Below, one piece after another: positions 52,225 to 60,603 of a stretch of 64,000 nt of DNA. The first letter of the stretch is position 1; each line of letters begins with the position of its first letter. The notes under the pieces are model-generated. The model saw nothing but the letters and a program-made list of their open reading frames with translations, was not told the origin of the DNA and ran no database searches. The DNA comes from SZUA-368 sp028533045 (lineage in GTDB: Bacteria; Spirochaetota; Spirochaetia; DSM-2461), in contig JBNAIG010000014.1 of NCBI GenBank assembly GCA_050031985.1, forward strand, positions 1 through 64,000, in the 5' to 3' direction. The position numbers and the translations under genes were made by a program.

Positions 52225-52968
52225 GTGAAAAAATTTAGTTTGATGTTCATTGTGATTGTTATGAGTCTGTTTGCCTCCTGTGCCAGTTATAGTTACAAAA
52301 CCGGTTTTGTAAAAGTTAAATATTCCACCCCCCCAGCCAGCCTGAAAGCTCAGGTTCACAGGGAAATTGAGCAGGAGGTGTACTTAAGAGTTTCCGAAGA
52401 ATCTGCTATACCCGCAGGGAGTTCCATTCTTATTGTCGGTGCCTTAGCTAACAAGGGTACTCTGTACTTTGTAGAGGCATTAGAGACTGAATTAAAGAAT
52501 AGTGAGCTTCTTGAGGTGAAAGGTATGGACAGCATTCAGGAGTTCTATCCCTCCTATCCCTGTACTATCCTATCCCGGGATAATGAAATAGAACGGGATG
52601 CAGAAGGGGTTGTTCCCGAATTCGAATCCTTTGACAAGAGGAAAATGGTTGAGATTGGAGAAGCTGTAAAGGTAGATTATGTCTATATGGTTTATGTGGA
52701 CATGTATGGAAAATACGGTTATTCCCTTGCCGGTTTTTTCTCTTCGAAAGAACTGGTAGCTCAATTGTCTAAAGTTAAAGGGACCCTCTGGGACGTTAAG
52801 GCCGGAGAGGTTGTGGCAAATACTTTTTTCTATGAGAGTGAATCAACCTCTGTGAGCAGCGGCCCGATTGTGGATAACCAATACTCCAGAACAGAAAATT
52901 TGCTTATGGATGTTTCTGAGAAGGCTGCAACGCAGGTCTCCAAGGAAATGATTAAGGACGTCCTTTAA
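52225..52968 (+). CDS. Lipoprotein, possibly CsgG/TolB-N-like fold
   Basis: GTG start with GGGAGGG upstream. The lipobox 'LFASC' puts the lipidated Cys at residue 19. The mature part has an alternating strand/helix pattern ('SSILIVGALANKGTLYFVEALETELK'-type, 'AVKVDYVYMVYVDMYG', 'KVKGTLWDVKAGEVVANTFF') that recalls CsgG or TolB-N-like lipoproteins; this is a fold impression only. Last gene before the terminator at 52989. Confidence 0.6.
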   Translation: MKKFSLMFIVIVMSLFASCASYSYKTGFVKVKYSTPPASLKAQVHREIEQEVYLRVSEESAIPAGSSILIVGALANKGTLYFVEALETELKNSELLEVKGMDSIQEFYPSYPCTILSRDNEIERDAEGVVPEFESFDKRKMVEIGEAVKVDYVYMVYVDMYGKYGYSLAGFFSSKELVAQLSKVKGTLWDVKAGEVVANTFFYESESTSVSSGPIVDNQYSRTENLLMDVSEKAATQVSKEMIKDVL

Positions 52969-52988
52969 TTGTATTTTAACTGATTTAT

Positions 52989-53014
52989 AAACCCGCCGAA
53001 TGGCGGGTTTTTTT
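52989..53014 (+). terminator. Terminator of the envelope-protein operon
   Basis: AAACCCGCC (52989-52997) pairs perfectly with GGCGGGTTT (53002-53010) over a 4-nt loop, and seven T's run through 53014. Confidence 0.92.
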
Positions 53015-53019
53015 GTGCT

Positions 53020-53799
53020 CTACTGAAAACTGTCCCGCGTCAAAATTCCGCTGATATTAATCCCTTCCGCATTAAGAAAGTCCTCTTCACTGCCATTGAT
53101 GGTAATTTTAACTCCCACCACAGAGGAGAACTCCGTGGCGGAGTAGACCAGCTGCTTGAGCTGGGCCTGGTAGCCTTCAAAACCCAGGTGGTTGTAGCGA
53201 AAGGCGTCATTCACGTCTATCCAGGCGATGCCGTCGCGCAGGGATATCTTGTTGATGACTGTTTCGTTGGGGATGAGGGTAAAGTAGCCCTTCATCAAGT
53301 CGTCCTGTGAGGGGCCGTCCAGGAGGGCGGAGAGGGTCGCGGCGAGTAGTCCTTCCTCATACTGAATATTCCGCATGATGCTTTTGAGAAGGATTTGGCC
53401 TTCGTCGTTAATCTTAAGGAAAAAGAGTCGGGTTTGGTACTCCTTGAGGGGCGTTTCTTCCGGTTCGGTTTCTTCCTTTGGTTCATCCTCTTTTTTAATG
53501 GACTCTTCGTCAATCTGAGGGGTTGCCTTTTCCACAGCCAGAGAGGCTTTTTGGGGGGAGGTGCTTTCCTTCTCTTCCATGCGGGTGACGACCGGCAGGG
53601 AGGCGGGACTATCCGGCGGATCGGCGGCCAGTTTACCTTCTAAAGTGAGCTTCCCCACCACCAGAACGAGGGAGAGGAGTATGAAAAAGAGGGAGAGGAG
53701 GCCCAGGTTTCTTCCGGATTTTTCCCGGGCTGGGGACTGTTTCGTTCCGCCGGTGCCGTACTTTTTCTTCAAAGAAGGATCGATCGTTTTTTTCGCCAT
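53020..53799 (-). CDS. GerMN-domain membrane protein
   Basis: I take the ATG at 53799 (MAKKTIDPSLKKKYGTGG); the 259-residue product has one membrane helix (about 30-52, 'LLSLFFILLSLVLVVG'), an acidic, probably disordered linker, and a C-terminal GerMN domain (about 125-255; 'LLAATLSALLDGPS', 'DGIAWIDVNDAFRYN', 'QLKQLVYSATEF'). GerMN domains occur in spore-germination proteins and also in non-sporulating bacteria, where they are tied to the cell envelope. A promoter ends 7 nt before the ATG and no ribosome site fits, so its mRNA is probably leaderless. Divergent from ptsI. Confidence 0.8.
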   Translation of the reverse strand: MAKKTIDPSLKKKYGTGGTKQSPAREKSGRNLGLLSLFFILLSLVLVVGKLTLEGKLAADPPDSPASLPVVTRMEEKESTSPQKASLAVEKATPQIDEESIKKEDEPKEETEPEETPLKEYQTRLFFLKINDEGQILLKSIMRNIQYEEGLLAATLSALLDGPSQDDLMKGYFTLIPNETVINKISLRDGIAWIDVNDAFRYNHLGFEGYQAQLKQLVYSATEFSSVVGVKITINGSEEDFLNAEGINISGILTRDSFQ

Positions 53800-53806
53800 T
53801 AGTGAA

Positions 53807-53835
53807 ATGATACCCCCTTTTTTCGTATTTGACAA
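53807..53835 (-). promoter_or_regulatory. gerMN promoter, overlapping the ptsI promoter
   Basis: Minus strand: TTGTCA (53830-53835), 17-bp spacer, TATCAT (53807-53812), then 7 nt to the ATG. Its -35 overlaps the ptsI -35 on the other strand, so polymerase can hardly bind both at once. Confidence 0.65.
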
Positions 53836-53857
53836 TGGGAGGGGCTTAGTCTATTAT
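53829..53857 (+). promoter_or_regulatory. ptsI promoter, overlapping the gerMN promoter
   Basis: TTGACA (53829-53834), 17-bp spacer, TATTAT (53852-53857), then 7 nt to the GTG at 53865. No Shine-Dalgarno lies between, so translation would start at or next to the mRNA 5' end. Confidence 0.7.
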
Positions 53858-53864
53858 TATTGTA

Positions 53865-55601
53865 GTGAAGACGATTAAAGGGATTTCCGCCTCCCCGGGA
53901 ATCGCCATAGGCAAAGCCTTGGTTTACAATGAATCGCCGACCGCTATTCCCCGATTTCATGTTTCGGAAGATGAGGTTCAGAATGAAGTGGACCGTCTTA
54001 AGATTGCGGTAACCAAAGCGGCGGAAGATATTCAGCTCATCAAAGAATCCCTTGATAAGGATGCCAGTGAGCAGCATGCCATTCTGGAAGCCCATTCCCT
54101 TATGCTGTACGATCCTTGCTTTAACGAACAGGCCCACGAAAAGGTTAAGTCCGAACTCAAGAATGTGGAATGGATTCTTCACGAGACGGTAAATACCCTG
54201 GTGGAGCAGCTTGAAGCGACTCAGGACTCTTACCTGCGGGAGAGGTCTTCCGATATCCTCGATTCCTCCCGGCGCATTATAGATCATCTGCTCAGTAGGA
54301 AAAGAATCAGCCTTGAACAGGTGGACGAAGAGGTCATTCTGGTGGCCCACAATATACTCACCACGGAAATGCTTCAGCTGGACCGGCGTAAGATCCTGGG
54401 AATTGCCATGGACATGGGGGGCAAGACGTCCCACACTGCTATTCTGGCCCGCTCCTTTGGCTTTCCCTGTACGGTTGGTTTGAAGACGGTTGCCGAAGAG
54501 ATTCACCGGGACGATATTATTATTGTGGACGGAATTGACGGTGCCGTTATTATTGATCCGGACGAACTGACCCTTGAGCAGTACCGAAAGAAACGGGCCC
54601 ACTACGAAAAGAAAGAGTCCCTCCTTTTTAATATAACCGACCTGCCCGCCGAGACGACCGACGGGAAATTAATCAGCCTTAAAGCCAATATCGAATTCCC
54701 CGCCGAGACGGACCAGGTTGTGAATATGAATGCCGAAGGGGTGGGGCTTTTCCGAAGTGAATTCCTCTTTTTGGAGCAGTGGGATGCGGCCGATGATGAA
54801 GTGGCCCAGTTTGAAGCCTACAAGGAAGTTTTGGAAACCATGGGGAGCAAGCCCGTGACTATCCGGACCCTCGATGTGGGGGGAGACAAGCTGATTGGGG
54901 AGATTGAGAACCTTGATGAGGCCAATCCTCTTTTGGGCTGGCGGGCGATTCGTTACTGCCTGGAGAGAAAGGATATTTTCAAGGTTCAACTCAGGGCCCT
55001 TTTGCGGGCGTCACACTACGGGAACTTGAAGATTATGTTCCCCATGATTTCCGGGATAGAGGAGTTTGAAGAAGCTCTGGCCATGGTGGAAGAGGTGAAG
55101 GGGGAACTGGAAAAAGAGGGTGTTCCCTTTGATAAATCCCTTCCCGTCGGGCTTATGATAGAGATTCCTTCGGCGGCCATGACTTCCGACATTTTAGCGG
55201 AGAAGGCGGACTTCCTGTCCATCGGTACGAACGACTTGATTCAGTACTCCGTAGCCATTGACCGGGGAAACGAAAAGGTGGCTCCCCTCTATCAGCCGCT
55301 GCACCTGGGACTCATCCGTATGATTCACATGGTGGTGAAAAACGGCCATAGCCACGGGATTCCCGTAAGTATTTGCGGAGAAATGGGGGGAGACCCCATG
55401 TATACGGCCATTCTGCTGGGTCTGGGACTGGACGAAATCAGTATGAGCGCTTATAGTTTGCCGGAAACAAAAAAGATTATCCGTTCCGTATCCATTGCGG
55501 AGTCGGAAGAGCTGCTCGGTACCATACTTGAAATGAAGTCCTATAAGGAAATAAACGATTTTACCCGGCTCTGGATGGAGAAGAGATTTAATGATAAATG
55601 A
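53865..55601 (+). CDS. ptsI: PTS enzyme I (phosphoenolpyruvate-protein phosphotransferase)
   Basis: EI takes phosphate from PEP and passes it to HPr, driving sugar uptake or PTS-based regulation. The phosphorylated His190 sits in 'GGKTSHTAILARSFGFP'; the PEP-binding C-terminal barrel shows 'GVGLFRSEFLFL', 'GGDKLIGE' and 'VSICGEMGGDP'. 578 residues, typical. No HPr or EII gene is in the window, so the role (transport or regulation) is open. It uses a GTG start without a ribosome site. It overlaps der by 11 bp. Confidence 0.95.
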   Translation: MKTIKGISASPGIAIGKALVYNESPTAIPRFHVSEDEVQNEVDRLKIAVTKAAEDIQLIKESLDKDASEQHAILEAHSLMLYDPCFNEQAHEKVKSELKNVEWILHETVNTLVEQLEATQDSYLRERSSDILDSSRRIIDHLLSRKRISLEQVDEEVILVAHNILTTEMLQLDRRKILGIAMDMGGKTSHTAILARSFGFPCTVGLKTVAEEIHRDDIIIVDGIDGAVIIDPDELTLEQYRKKRAHYEKKESLLFNITDLPAETTDGKLISLKANIEFPAETDQVVNMNAEGVGLFRSEFLFLEQWDAADDEVAQFEAYKEVLETMGSKPVTIRTLDVGGDKLIGEIENLDEANPLLGWRAIRYCLERKDIFKVQLRALLRASHYGNLKIMFPMISGIEEFEEALAMVEEVKGELEKEGVPFDKSLPVGLMIEIPSAAMTSDILAEKADFLSIGTNDLIQYSVAIDRGNEKVAPLYQPLHLGLIRMIHMVVKNGHSHGIPVSICGEMGGDPMYTAILLGLGLDEISMSAYSLPETKKIIRSVSIAESEELLGTILEMKSYKEINDFTRLWMEKRFNDK

Positions 55602-56940
55602 TAATAGAACCCTGCCTGTGGTGGCCGTTGTGGGCCGTCCTAACGTGGGGAAATCCACCCTTTTTAACCGTCTCTACGGTAAGCGTCGCTCCATAACCGA
55701 TCCCACCCCGGGAGTAACCCGCGACGCTATTGAAGAGGCCTGTACCGTAGCCGGTAAGGATATCCTTCTGGTAGATACGGGGGGCTACAAACTGGAGCGG
55801 GATGACAGCTTTGACGAGATTGTTGCCGAACGAAGTGTGGCGCAGTTGGACCGGGCCTCTCTTATTATGCTCGTCCTCGACGGGGGAGAGCTGACCGCCG
55901 AAGACGAGGCCATGGTAGATATGGTCCGCCCCTACTCGGATAGGCTCATTGTTGTGATTAATAAGATTGATACCCCCGAGAAGGAGCCCCTGGTGTGGGA
56001 TTTCTACTCTCTGGGATTCGAGCATGTCATAGGTGTCTCTGCCGCACATAACCGGAATATCTCTGAACTTAAGGAGACCATGGTCAAGCGGCTTAACCAA
56101 CTGGCCAAGGAAGGGAAGGAGAGAGCGGAAATTCTCCCGGACCTGACCATTGCTATTCTGGGCAAGCCGAATGCGGGGAAGTCCACCTTGCTTAACAGAC
56201 TTCTTAAGGATGAGAGAGCTCTCGTTTCTCCCATTGCCGGTACGACCAGGGATATTATTGACGGCTACTTCTCCTACAAGGGTAAGAGTATCCGTATTAT
56301 CGATACGGCGGGAATTCGGAAGAAGAAGAAGGTTAAGGAGAACGTTGAGTACTACTCTGTTAACCGGGCGATTAATACTATTGAAGAGGCCGATGTTGTT
56401 GTTCTTCTTATGGATACCCTGGAAGGTTTGACCGAGCAGGATAAGAAAATCACCTCCCAGATCGTCAAGAAGGGAGCCGGTGTTGTATTGGCCCTGAACA
56501 AGATTGACGAACTCTCCTATGACGAAGAAGCTATTGAGGAGCAGGAAGACAAGGCGCGCTTTCTCTTTCCCGTACTGGGATATGCCCCGCTGGTAAATAT
56601 CTCCGCCAAGGAAGGCCGCAATGTGGACAAGCTCCTCTCGGCCATCGTAAAGGTGCAGACCCAGATGAACCAGAGGATTTCCACCTCCCATCTTAACGAA
56701 GCCCTGCGGGAGTGGGTCGACTATAACCCTCTTCCCTACGTCTCCGGCAAGGCGCTGCGTGTAAAATACCTGACCCAGGTAGGAACCGCACCGCCCCATT
56801 TTCTGCTTTTTGTTAACCGGAAGACTGAGTTCCCCGAGTTCTATACCCGCTACATCATCAATCAGGTGAGAAAGGAGTTCAAATTCAGCTCCGTACCCAT
56901 TGAGATGGAACTTAAGCAATCCACCAAAAGGGAGTTCTGA
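55591..56940 (+). CDS. der: Ribosome-assembly GTPase Der (EngA)
   Basis: The 449-residue protein has two tandem GTPase domains, each with its own P-loop ('GRPNVGKSTLFNR' and 'GKPNAGKSTLLNR'), DTGG/DTAG switch II and NKID guanine motifs, then a C-terminal KH-like domain ('PYVSGKALRVKYLTQVGTAP'). Der helps mature the 50S subunit. It starts within the end of ptsI (11-bp overlap), with GGAGAAGAG upstream. Confidence 0.97.
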   Translation: MINDNRTLPVVAVVGRPNVGKSTLFNRLYGKRRSITDPTPGVTRDAIEEACTVAGKDILLVDTGGYKLERDDSFDEIVAERSVAQLDRASLIMLVLDGGELTAEDEAMVDMVRPYSDRLIVVINKIDTPEKEPLVWDFYSLGFEHVIGVSAAHNRNISELKETMVKRLNQLAKEGKERAEILPDLTIAILGKPNAGKSTLLNRLLKDERALVSPIAGTTRDIIDGYFSYKGKSIRIIDTAGIRKKKKVKENVEYYSVNRAINTIEEADVVVLLMDTLEGLTEQDKKITSQIVKKGAGVVLALNKIDELSYDEEAIEEQEDKARFLFPVLGYAPLVNISAKEGRNVDKLLSAIVKVQTQMNQRISTSHLNEALREWVDYNPLPYVSGKALRVKYLTQVGTAPPHFLLFVNRKTEFPEFYTRYIINQVRKEFKFSSVPIEMELKQSTKREF

Positions 56941-56943
56941 TAG

Positions 56944-58257
56944 GTGAAACCGATTCTCCTGTGGCCGGTTCTCATGATCCTCTTTTCCTTCTCATTGGGG
57001 GCCCAGTCCTCCTTTGATGATTACGAGGAGCTGCTGGACAAGGCCGGTTACGCGGAGAATTGGGAGGTTCGCCAGAAATATACGGAGACCATCATGGCTC
57101 CTTTTTATACGGTTATGCACGTACCCGCCGCCGTTTCTTCCCAGATCATCTCCGAGGGGGATGTGAAGTTTGAACTGCGCCGGGCGGAGACTTCCTTCTA
57201 TCTGCTCTTCCTGAACGAGGATGAGGGGGAGTTTCCTACCCTGGGCCGGGGTAACTGGGTTATTAAAAGGGATATTCGCTCGGGCGATTTTCTCCAGGCC
57301 AAAATATTTCTGCAAAACGACGCGGATACCTTTATTCGCCTTTTCCCCGGTGAAGACCGGTCCTACCTGGACGTCTATCTTTACGGACGTCAGATCTACA
57401 CGAAAATCCCCGTTTCCGTGGCTTTTGAGGAGCTGATTTTGAGCCCCTTTGCCCGGATAACTTCACTCACGGAAAATATCATAGACTGGAACAAAATTCT
57501 GACCGATCGGACCTACGAAGAGTGGGATATTCTGGATGATCTGAGCTTTGAGCTGGAGAAAGGTGCCGCCCGCCTGGAGTATGTGGACGACGGAGCTATG
57601 AACAGCCGGGAAGAGTGGGTGTATATAGAGACCGGCGAGCTGCAGACCGAAGAAGTGACGGGAGTAAACTGCTCGGGCTTCCTTAAGTGGGTGGCCGACG
57701 GATTCTACCGCCCCGCTCCCTACGGCGACGGTGAGTGGCTGACCTTTGAGGAGCTTCTGGAACTGCCCGAAGAGTGGCTGGAGAAGGAGAGCTCCTGGGA
57801 CCGTAATTTCGAACATCGTGACCCCCGATTCGGTCTGGACTGGACCCGGAACATTGCCGCCATCCTGCGGGAAGCTTTTACGGGGCTCGAGACGGGCTAT
57901 GATCAGATGGACGTGGATAGGGTCCCTTTTTACGACTATAAGGCCGACGTGGGCTATTCAGCCTCAGAACTGGAGACTATTCTCTACCTGCTGGCGGTGG
58001 ACCGGCCCGGACGCATCTACTGGGGGGCGGTGAGTTCCCCCTGGAAGCCTGCCGGAGAGAGTGTGACTTTGTGGCAGTACTACCACACCGCCCTTTTTGT
58101 ACCCCGCTTTTCCGAGGAGGGAGATTTTATTTGTGATGTCTTCCAGTCGGGTGAGTGGACCTCTTTGGAAATCTTTTTGCATACTTACGGGGAGGACTGG
58201 GTTCACTTGACCGTTTCCGACGGCCTTAAGACTTTTGATCCTCCTGCACTTCCTTAA
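56944..58257 (+). CDS. Secreted NlpC/P60-like protein, tentative
   Basis: GTG start 3 nt after der. The 437-residue product has a signal peptide ('LMILFSFSLGAQ', cleavage near 20). The only catalytic-looking motif is 'GVNCSGFLKWVADG' (about 240-253), which matches the Cys-Ser-Gly-Phe core of NlpC/P60 peptidases, with a later 'QYYHTALFVPRF' that could supply the histidine. These enzymes cut peptidoglycan peptides. The N-terminal 230 residues resemble nothing I know. If real, it would be a cell-wall hydrolase with an unusual front domain. Confidence 0.55.
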   Translation: MKPILLWPVLMILFSFSLGAQSSFDDYEELLDKAGYAENWEVRQKYTETIMAPFYTVMHVPAAVSSQIISEGDVKFELRRAETSFYLLFLNEDEGEFPTLGRGNWVIKRDIRSGDFLQAKIFLQNDADTFIRLFPGEDRSYLDVYLYGRQIYTKIPVSVAFEELILSPFARITSLTENIIDWNKILTDRTYEEWDILDDLSFELEKGAARLEYVDDGAMNSREEWVYIETGELQTEEVTGVNCSGFLKWVADGFYRPAPYGDGEWLTFEELLELPEEWLEKESSWDRNFEHRDPRFGLDWTRNIAAILREAFTGLETGYDQMDVDRVPFYDYKADVGYSASELETILYLLAVDRPGRIYWGAVSSPWKPAGESVTLWQYYHTALFVPRFSEEGDFICDVFQSGEWTSLEIFLHTYGEDWVHLTVSDGLKTFDPPALP

Positions 58258-58267
58258 GGAGTCATAA

Positions 58268-59473
58268 ATGTTTAGAAAATCTCTTTTAATTATCCTGTTG
58301 GGGATAGGTCTCTTCTCTTGTGCCGGTAAGCCGGATATGAGCGGGGTTACGGTACTGGGACTTGCCGAGGCCAAGGCTGCTCGGATGGCGGAAGTCAGTC
58401 TTATGAACAATGGGGAGCAGTTTGTTTCCTATACGGACGAGAAGGGCCTCTGGCGGGTTAAGTCGGACAAGACCTGGACGAGTGGCTTTGTTCCCGGTGA
58501 GTTTTGGTATCTCTACGCTTTGAGTGGCGAGGGGGTATGGAAGGATCGGGCTCTCTTGTGGACGGAGGGCTGTCGTTCCCGGGCTTACGCGACGGATAAC
58601 GATACGGGCTTTCAGGTTTTTGACAGTTTTGGGCTGGCCTATACTCTGGGCGGTGAGGTGAGTCAGGATAATCTGGATGTGCTTTTGGCCGGGGCGGATA
58701 TTCTGGTAAATCAGCGCTTTAATCACGAGATTGGCTGTTTCCGTTCCTGGAAGCAGAGTATTGTTAAACCGGAGATTCTTCCTTTTGAGGTGAATATTGA
58801 CCAGTTGATGAATCTGGAACTGGTGCTTTGGGCCGGTTTGAACGGGGGGAATCCTGACTATATTGATTTTGCGGTGAGCCATGCGGACCGGACGTGGGAG
58901 AATCATGTTCGGGAGGATGGGAGTACTTTTCATGTGGTGGATTACAATGGTGACGGTTCGGTGTGTCTTAAGCGGACTCATCAGGGCTGGATGGATGATT
59001 CTACCTGGTCCCGGGGGCAGTCCTGGGCGGTGTATGCCTATGCTATGCTTTACCGTTATACGGGGCTTGAGCGGATGCTGGAGAGGTCGATTAAGTGTCT
59101 GGAGTACTTTGTTATGGCTACGGAGTACCAGACTGATGACTGGGTGCCCTATTCGGACTTTGATGCTCCTTTGGACGGTGATAATCCCCGGGATACTTCG
59201 GCGGCTGCTGTTGTGGCGTCGGCCTGTCTGGAGTTGTATCATATTACGGGGGATGAGCTTTACCTGGACCGGGCGGAGTCTTTTATTCTTGCTTTGGGGA
59301 GCGAGGAGTTTCTTGCCTGGGATATGAACTACGATTCTTTGCTTTTGAAGGGGTCCGAGAAGTGGGGTAAGCCGGAGGTGGGCGCTATTTTTGGGGACTA
59401 CTTTTTTGTTGAGGCTTTGTACCGCTGGTCCGAATGGTCTCCCCGTGCTCTCCCGGAGAGCTTTGGTCTTTAA
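58268..59473 (+). CDS. GH88-family unsaturated glucuronyl hydrolase, lipoprotein
   Basis: Lipobox 'GLFSC' puts the lipidated Cys at residue 18. The rest fits GH88 six-hairpin barrels: 'NDTGFQVFDSFG' and 'VNIDQLMNLELVLWAG' hold the two expected acid residues (Asp112, Asp178), followed by 'THQGWMDDSTWSRGQSWAVY' and 'DTSAAAVVASACLELY'. GH88 enzymes remove unsaturated uronic acid from oligosaccharides made by polysaccharide lyases. Lipid anchoring suggests periplasmic digestion. AAGGAG precedes the ATG. No lyase or sugar transporter is adjacent. Confidence 0.85.
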   Translation: MFRKSLLIILLGIGLFSCAGKPDMSGVTVLGLAEAKAARMAEVSLMNNGEQFVSYTDEKGLWRVKSDKTWTSGFVPGEFWYLYALSGEGVWKDRALLWTEGCRSRAYATDNDTGFQVFDSFGLAYTLGGEVSQDNLDVLLAGADILVNQRFNHEIGCFRSWKQSIVKPEILPFEVNIDQLMNLELVLWAGLNGGNPDYIDFAVSHADRTWENHVREDGSTFHVVDYNGDGSVCLKRTHQGWMDDSTWSRGQSWAVYAYAMLYRYTGLERMLERSIKCLEYFVMATEYQTDDWVPYSDFDAPLDGDNPRDTSAAAVVASACLELYHITGDELYLDRAESFILALGSEEFLAWDMNYDSLLLKGSEKWGKPEVGAIFGDYFFVEALYRWSEWSPRALPESFGL

Positions 59474-59865
59474 AGTCCATTTTTTATTCTGACTGGGATT
59501 AATGGGAATTATGGGATTTGAATGTAAGAGCTTTATGCTTTTCTTAATCCTCTTAATCCCTCTTGGCCCAGTGAGCCTTCTTGTCTTTTTATTCTGACTG
59601 GGATTAATGGGAATTATGGGATTTTGAATGTAAGAGCTTTATGCTTTTCTTAATCCTCTTAATCCCTCTTTTCCCAGTGAGCCTTCTTGTCTTTTTATTC
59701 TGACTGGGAATAATGGGAATTATGGGATTAGAATGTAAGAGCTTTATAGCTTTTCTTAATCCTCTTAATCCCTCTTTTCCCTGTGGGCTTTCTTTTTTAT
59801 TTTTTTAATCAGGAATTGTGGGTTATTTGGGGTTTTTCTTGCCTCTTTGGGTATAGGGGTAAGTT
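59474..59865. repeat. Left array: three tandem palindromic repeats
   Basis: Gene-free stretch holding three 82-bp units at 59492-59572, 59597-59678 and 59703-59784, spaced 105-106 bp apart with a conserved 24-bp linker. Each begins ACTGGG and ends CCCAGT (the last ends CCCTGT), and each arm can fold on the other: left ACTGGGATTAATGGGAATTA, right TTAATCCCTCTTTTCCCAGT. All copies here share GAATGTAAGAGC near the centre. The start lies 18 bp after the GH88 stop. Confidence 0.92.
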
Positions 59866-60261
59866 ATGTTGTTATATAAATCATTGACTGAAAATATTAT
59901 TGGGGCCTTTTATGATGTTCATGCCCAGTTGGGGCCGGGTTTATTAGAGAAACCTTATCGAAATGCTTTGATGCTGGCTTTGATGAAGCGTGGTTTGGCT
60001 GTGACTAAGGAGCAGCAATTTGATGTTTGTTTTGATGGTATGTCTATTGGTAAGTATTTCGCTGATATTGTTGTTGAGGATAAGGTGGTCCTTGAGATTA
60101 AGGCTGTGAGGGAACTGGATGGGGATATGATGGCTCAGGTTATTAACTATTTGAATATTTCCGGGTTACCTGTTGGGATTCTGGTTAATTTTCGGAATGC
60201 TACGGTAACATTCAGGAGGTTTGAGAATCGTTCTCCCAACTATCTAAGTTCTTTGGAGTAG
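59866..60261 (+). CDS. GxxExxY family protein, PD-(D/E)XK nuclease fold
   Basis: The 131-residue protein has the defining motif G25-L-L-E28-K-P-Y31 in 'QLGPGLLEKPYRNAL', and the nuclease core Asp67 ('YFADIVVED') with Glu77-x-Lys79 ('VLEIKAV'). The putative active-site residues are therefore all present. AGGGGT precedes the ATG. It stands alone, bracketed by two arrays of palindromic repeats found nowhere else in the window. GxxExxY proteins have no established role; an action on DNA or RNA is inference from the fold. Confidence 0.85.
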   Translation: MLLYKSLTENIIGAFYDVHAQLGPGLLEKPYRNALMLALMKRGLAVTKEQQFDVCFDGMSIGKYFADIVVEDKVVLEIKAVRELDGDMMAQVINYLNISGLPVGILVNFRNATVTFRRFENRSPNYLSSLE

Positions 60262-60603
60262 TTTTTAACTGTTAGGTCTTTTTTTGGACTGGGATTAATG
60301 GAATTATGGGATTTTGATTGTTAGAGCTTTATAGCTTTTCTTAATCCTCTTCATCCCTCTTCTCCCAGTGAGCCTTCTTGTCTTTCTTTTTGGACTGGGA
60401 TTAATGGGAATTATGGGATTTTGATTGTTAGAGCTTTATAGCTTTTCTTAATCCTCTTCATCCCTCTTTTCCCAGTGAGCCTTCTTGTCTTTCTTTTTGA
60501 CTGGGATTAATGGGAATTATGGGATTTTGATTGTTAGAGCTTTTTAGTTTTTCTTAATCCTCTTAATCCCTCTTTTCCCAGTGAGCTTTCTTAGTCTTTT
60601 TTT
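60262..60603. repeat. Right array: three tandem palindromic repeats
   Basis: Gene-free stretch holding three units at 60288-60369, 60394-60476 and 60500-60582 with the same ACTGGG...CCCAGT ends and about 106-bp period as the left array, in the same orientation. All copies here share GATTGTTAGAGC near the centre, unlike the left array. The last unit ends 21 bp before the amidohydrolase stop codon. Confidence 0.92.

Noticed and set aside
59492..60582. CRISPR array
   Set aside because: The stretches between the units are nearly identical rather than unique, units are 82 bp, and no cas gene is present. These are tandem 106-bp repeats.
59492..60582. G-quadruplex in the repeats
   Set aside because: Each unit has only three GGG runs in close spacing before the arm ends, too few for a standard intramolecular four-run motif; hairpin folding explains the pattern better.
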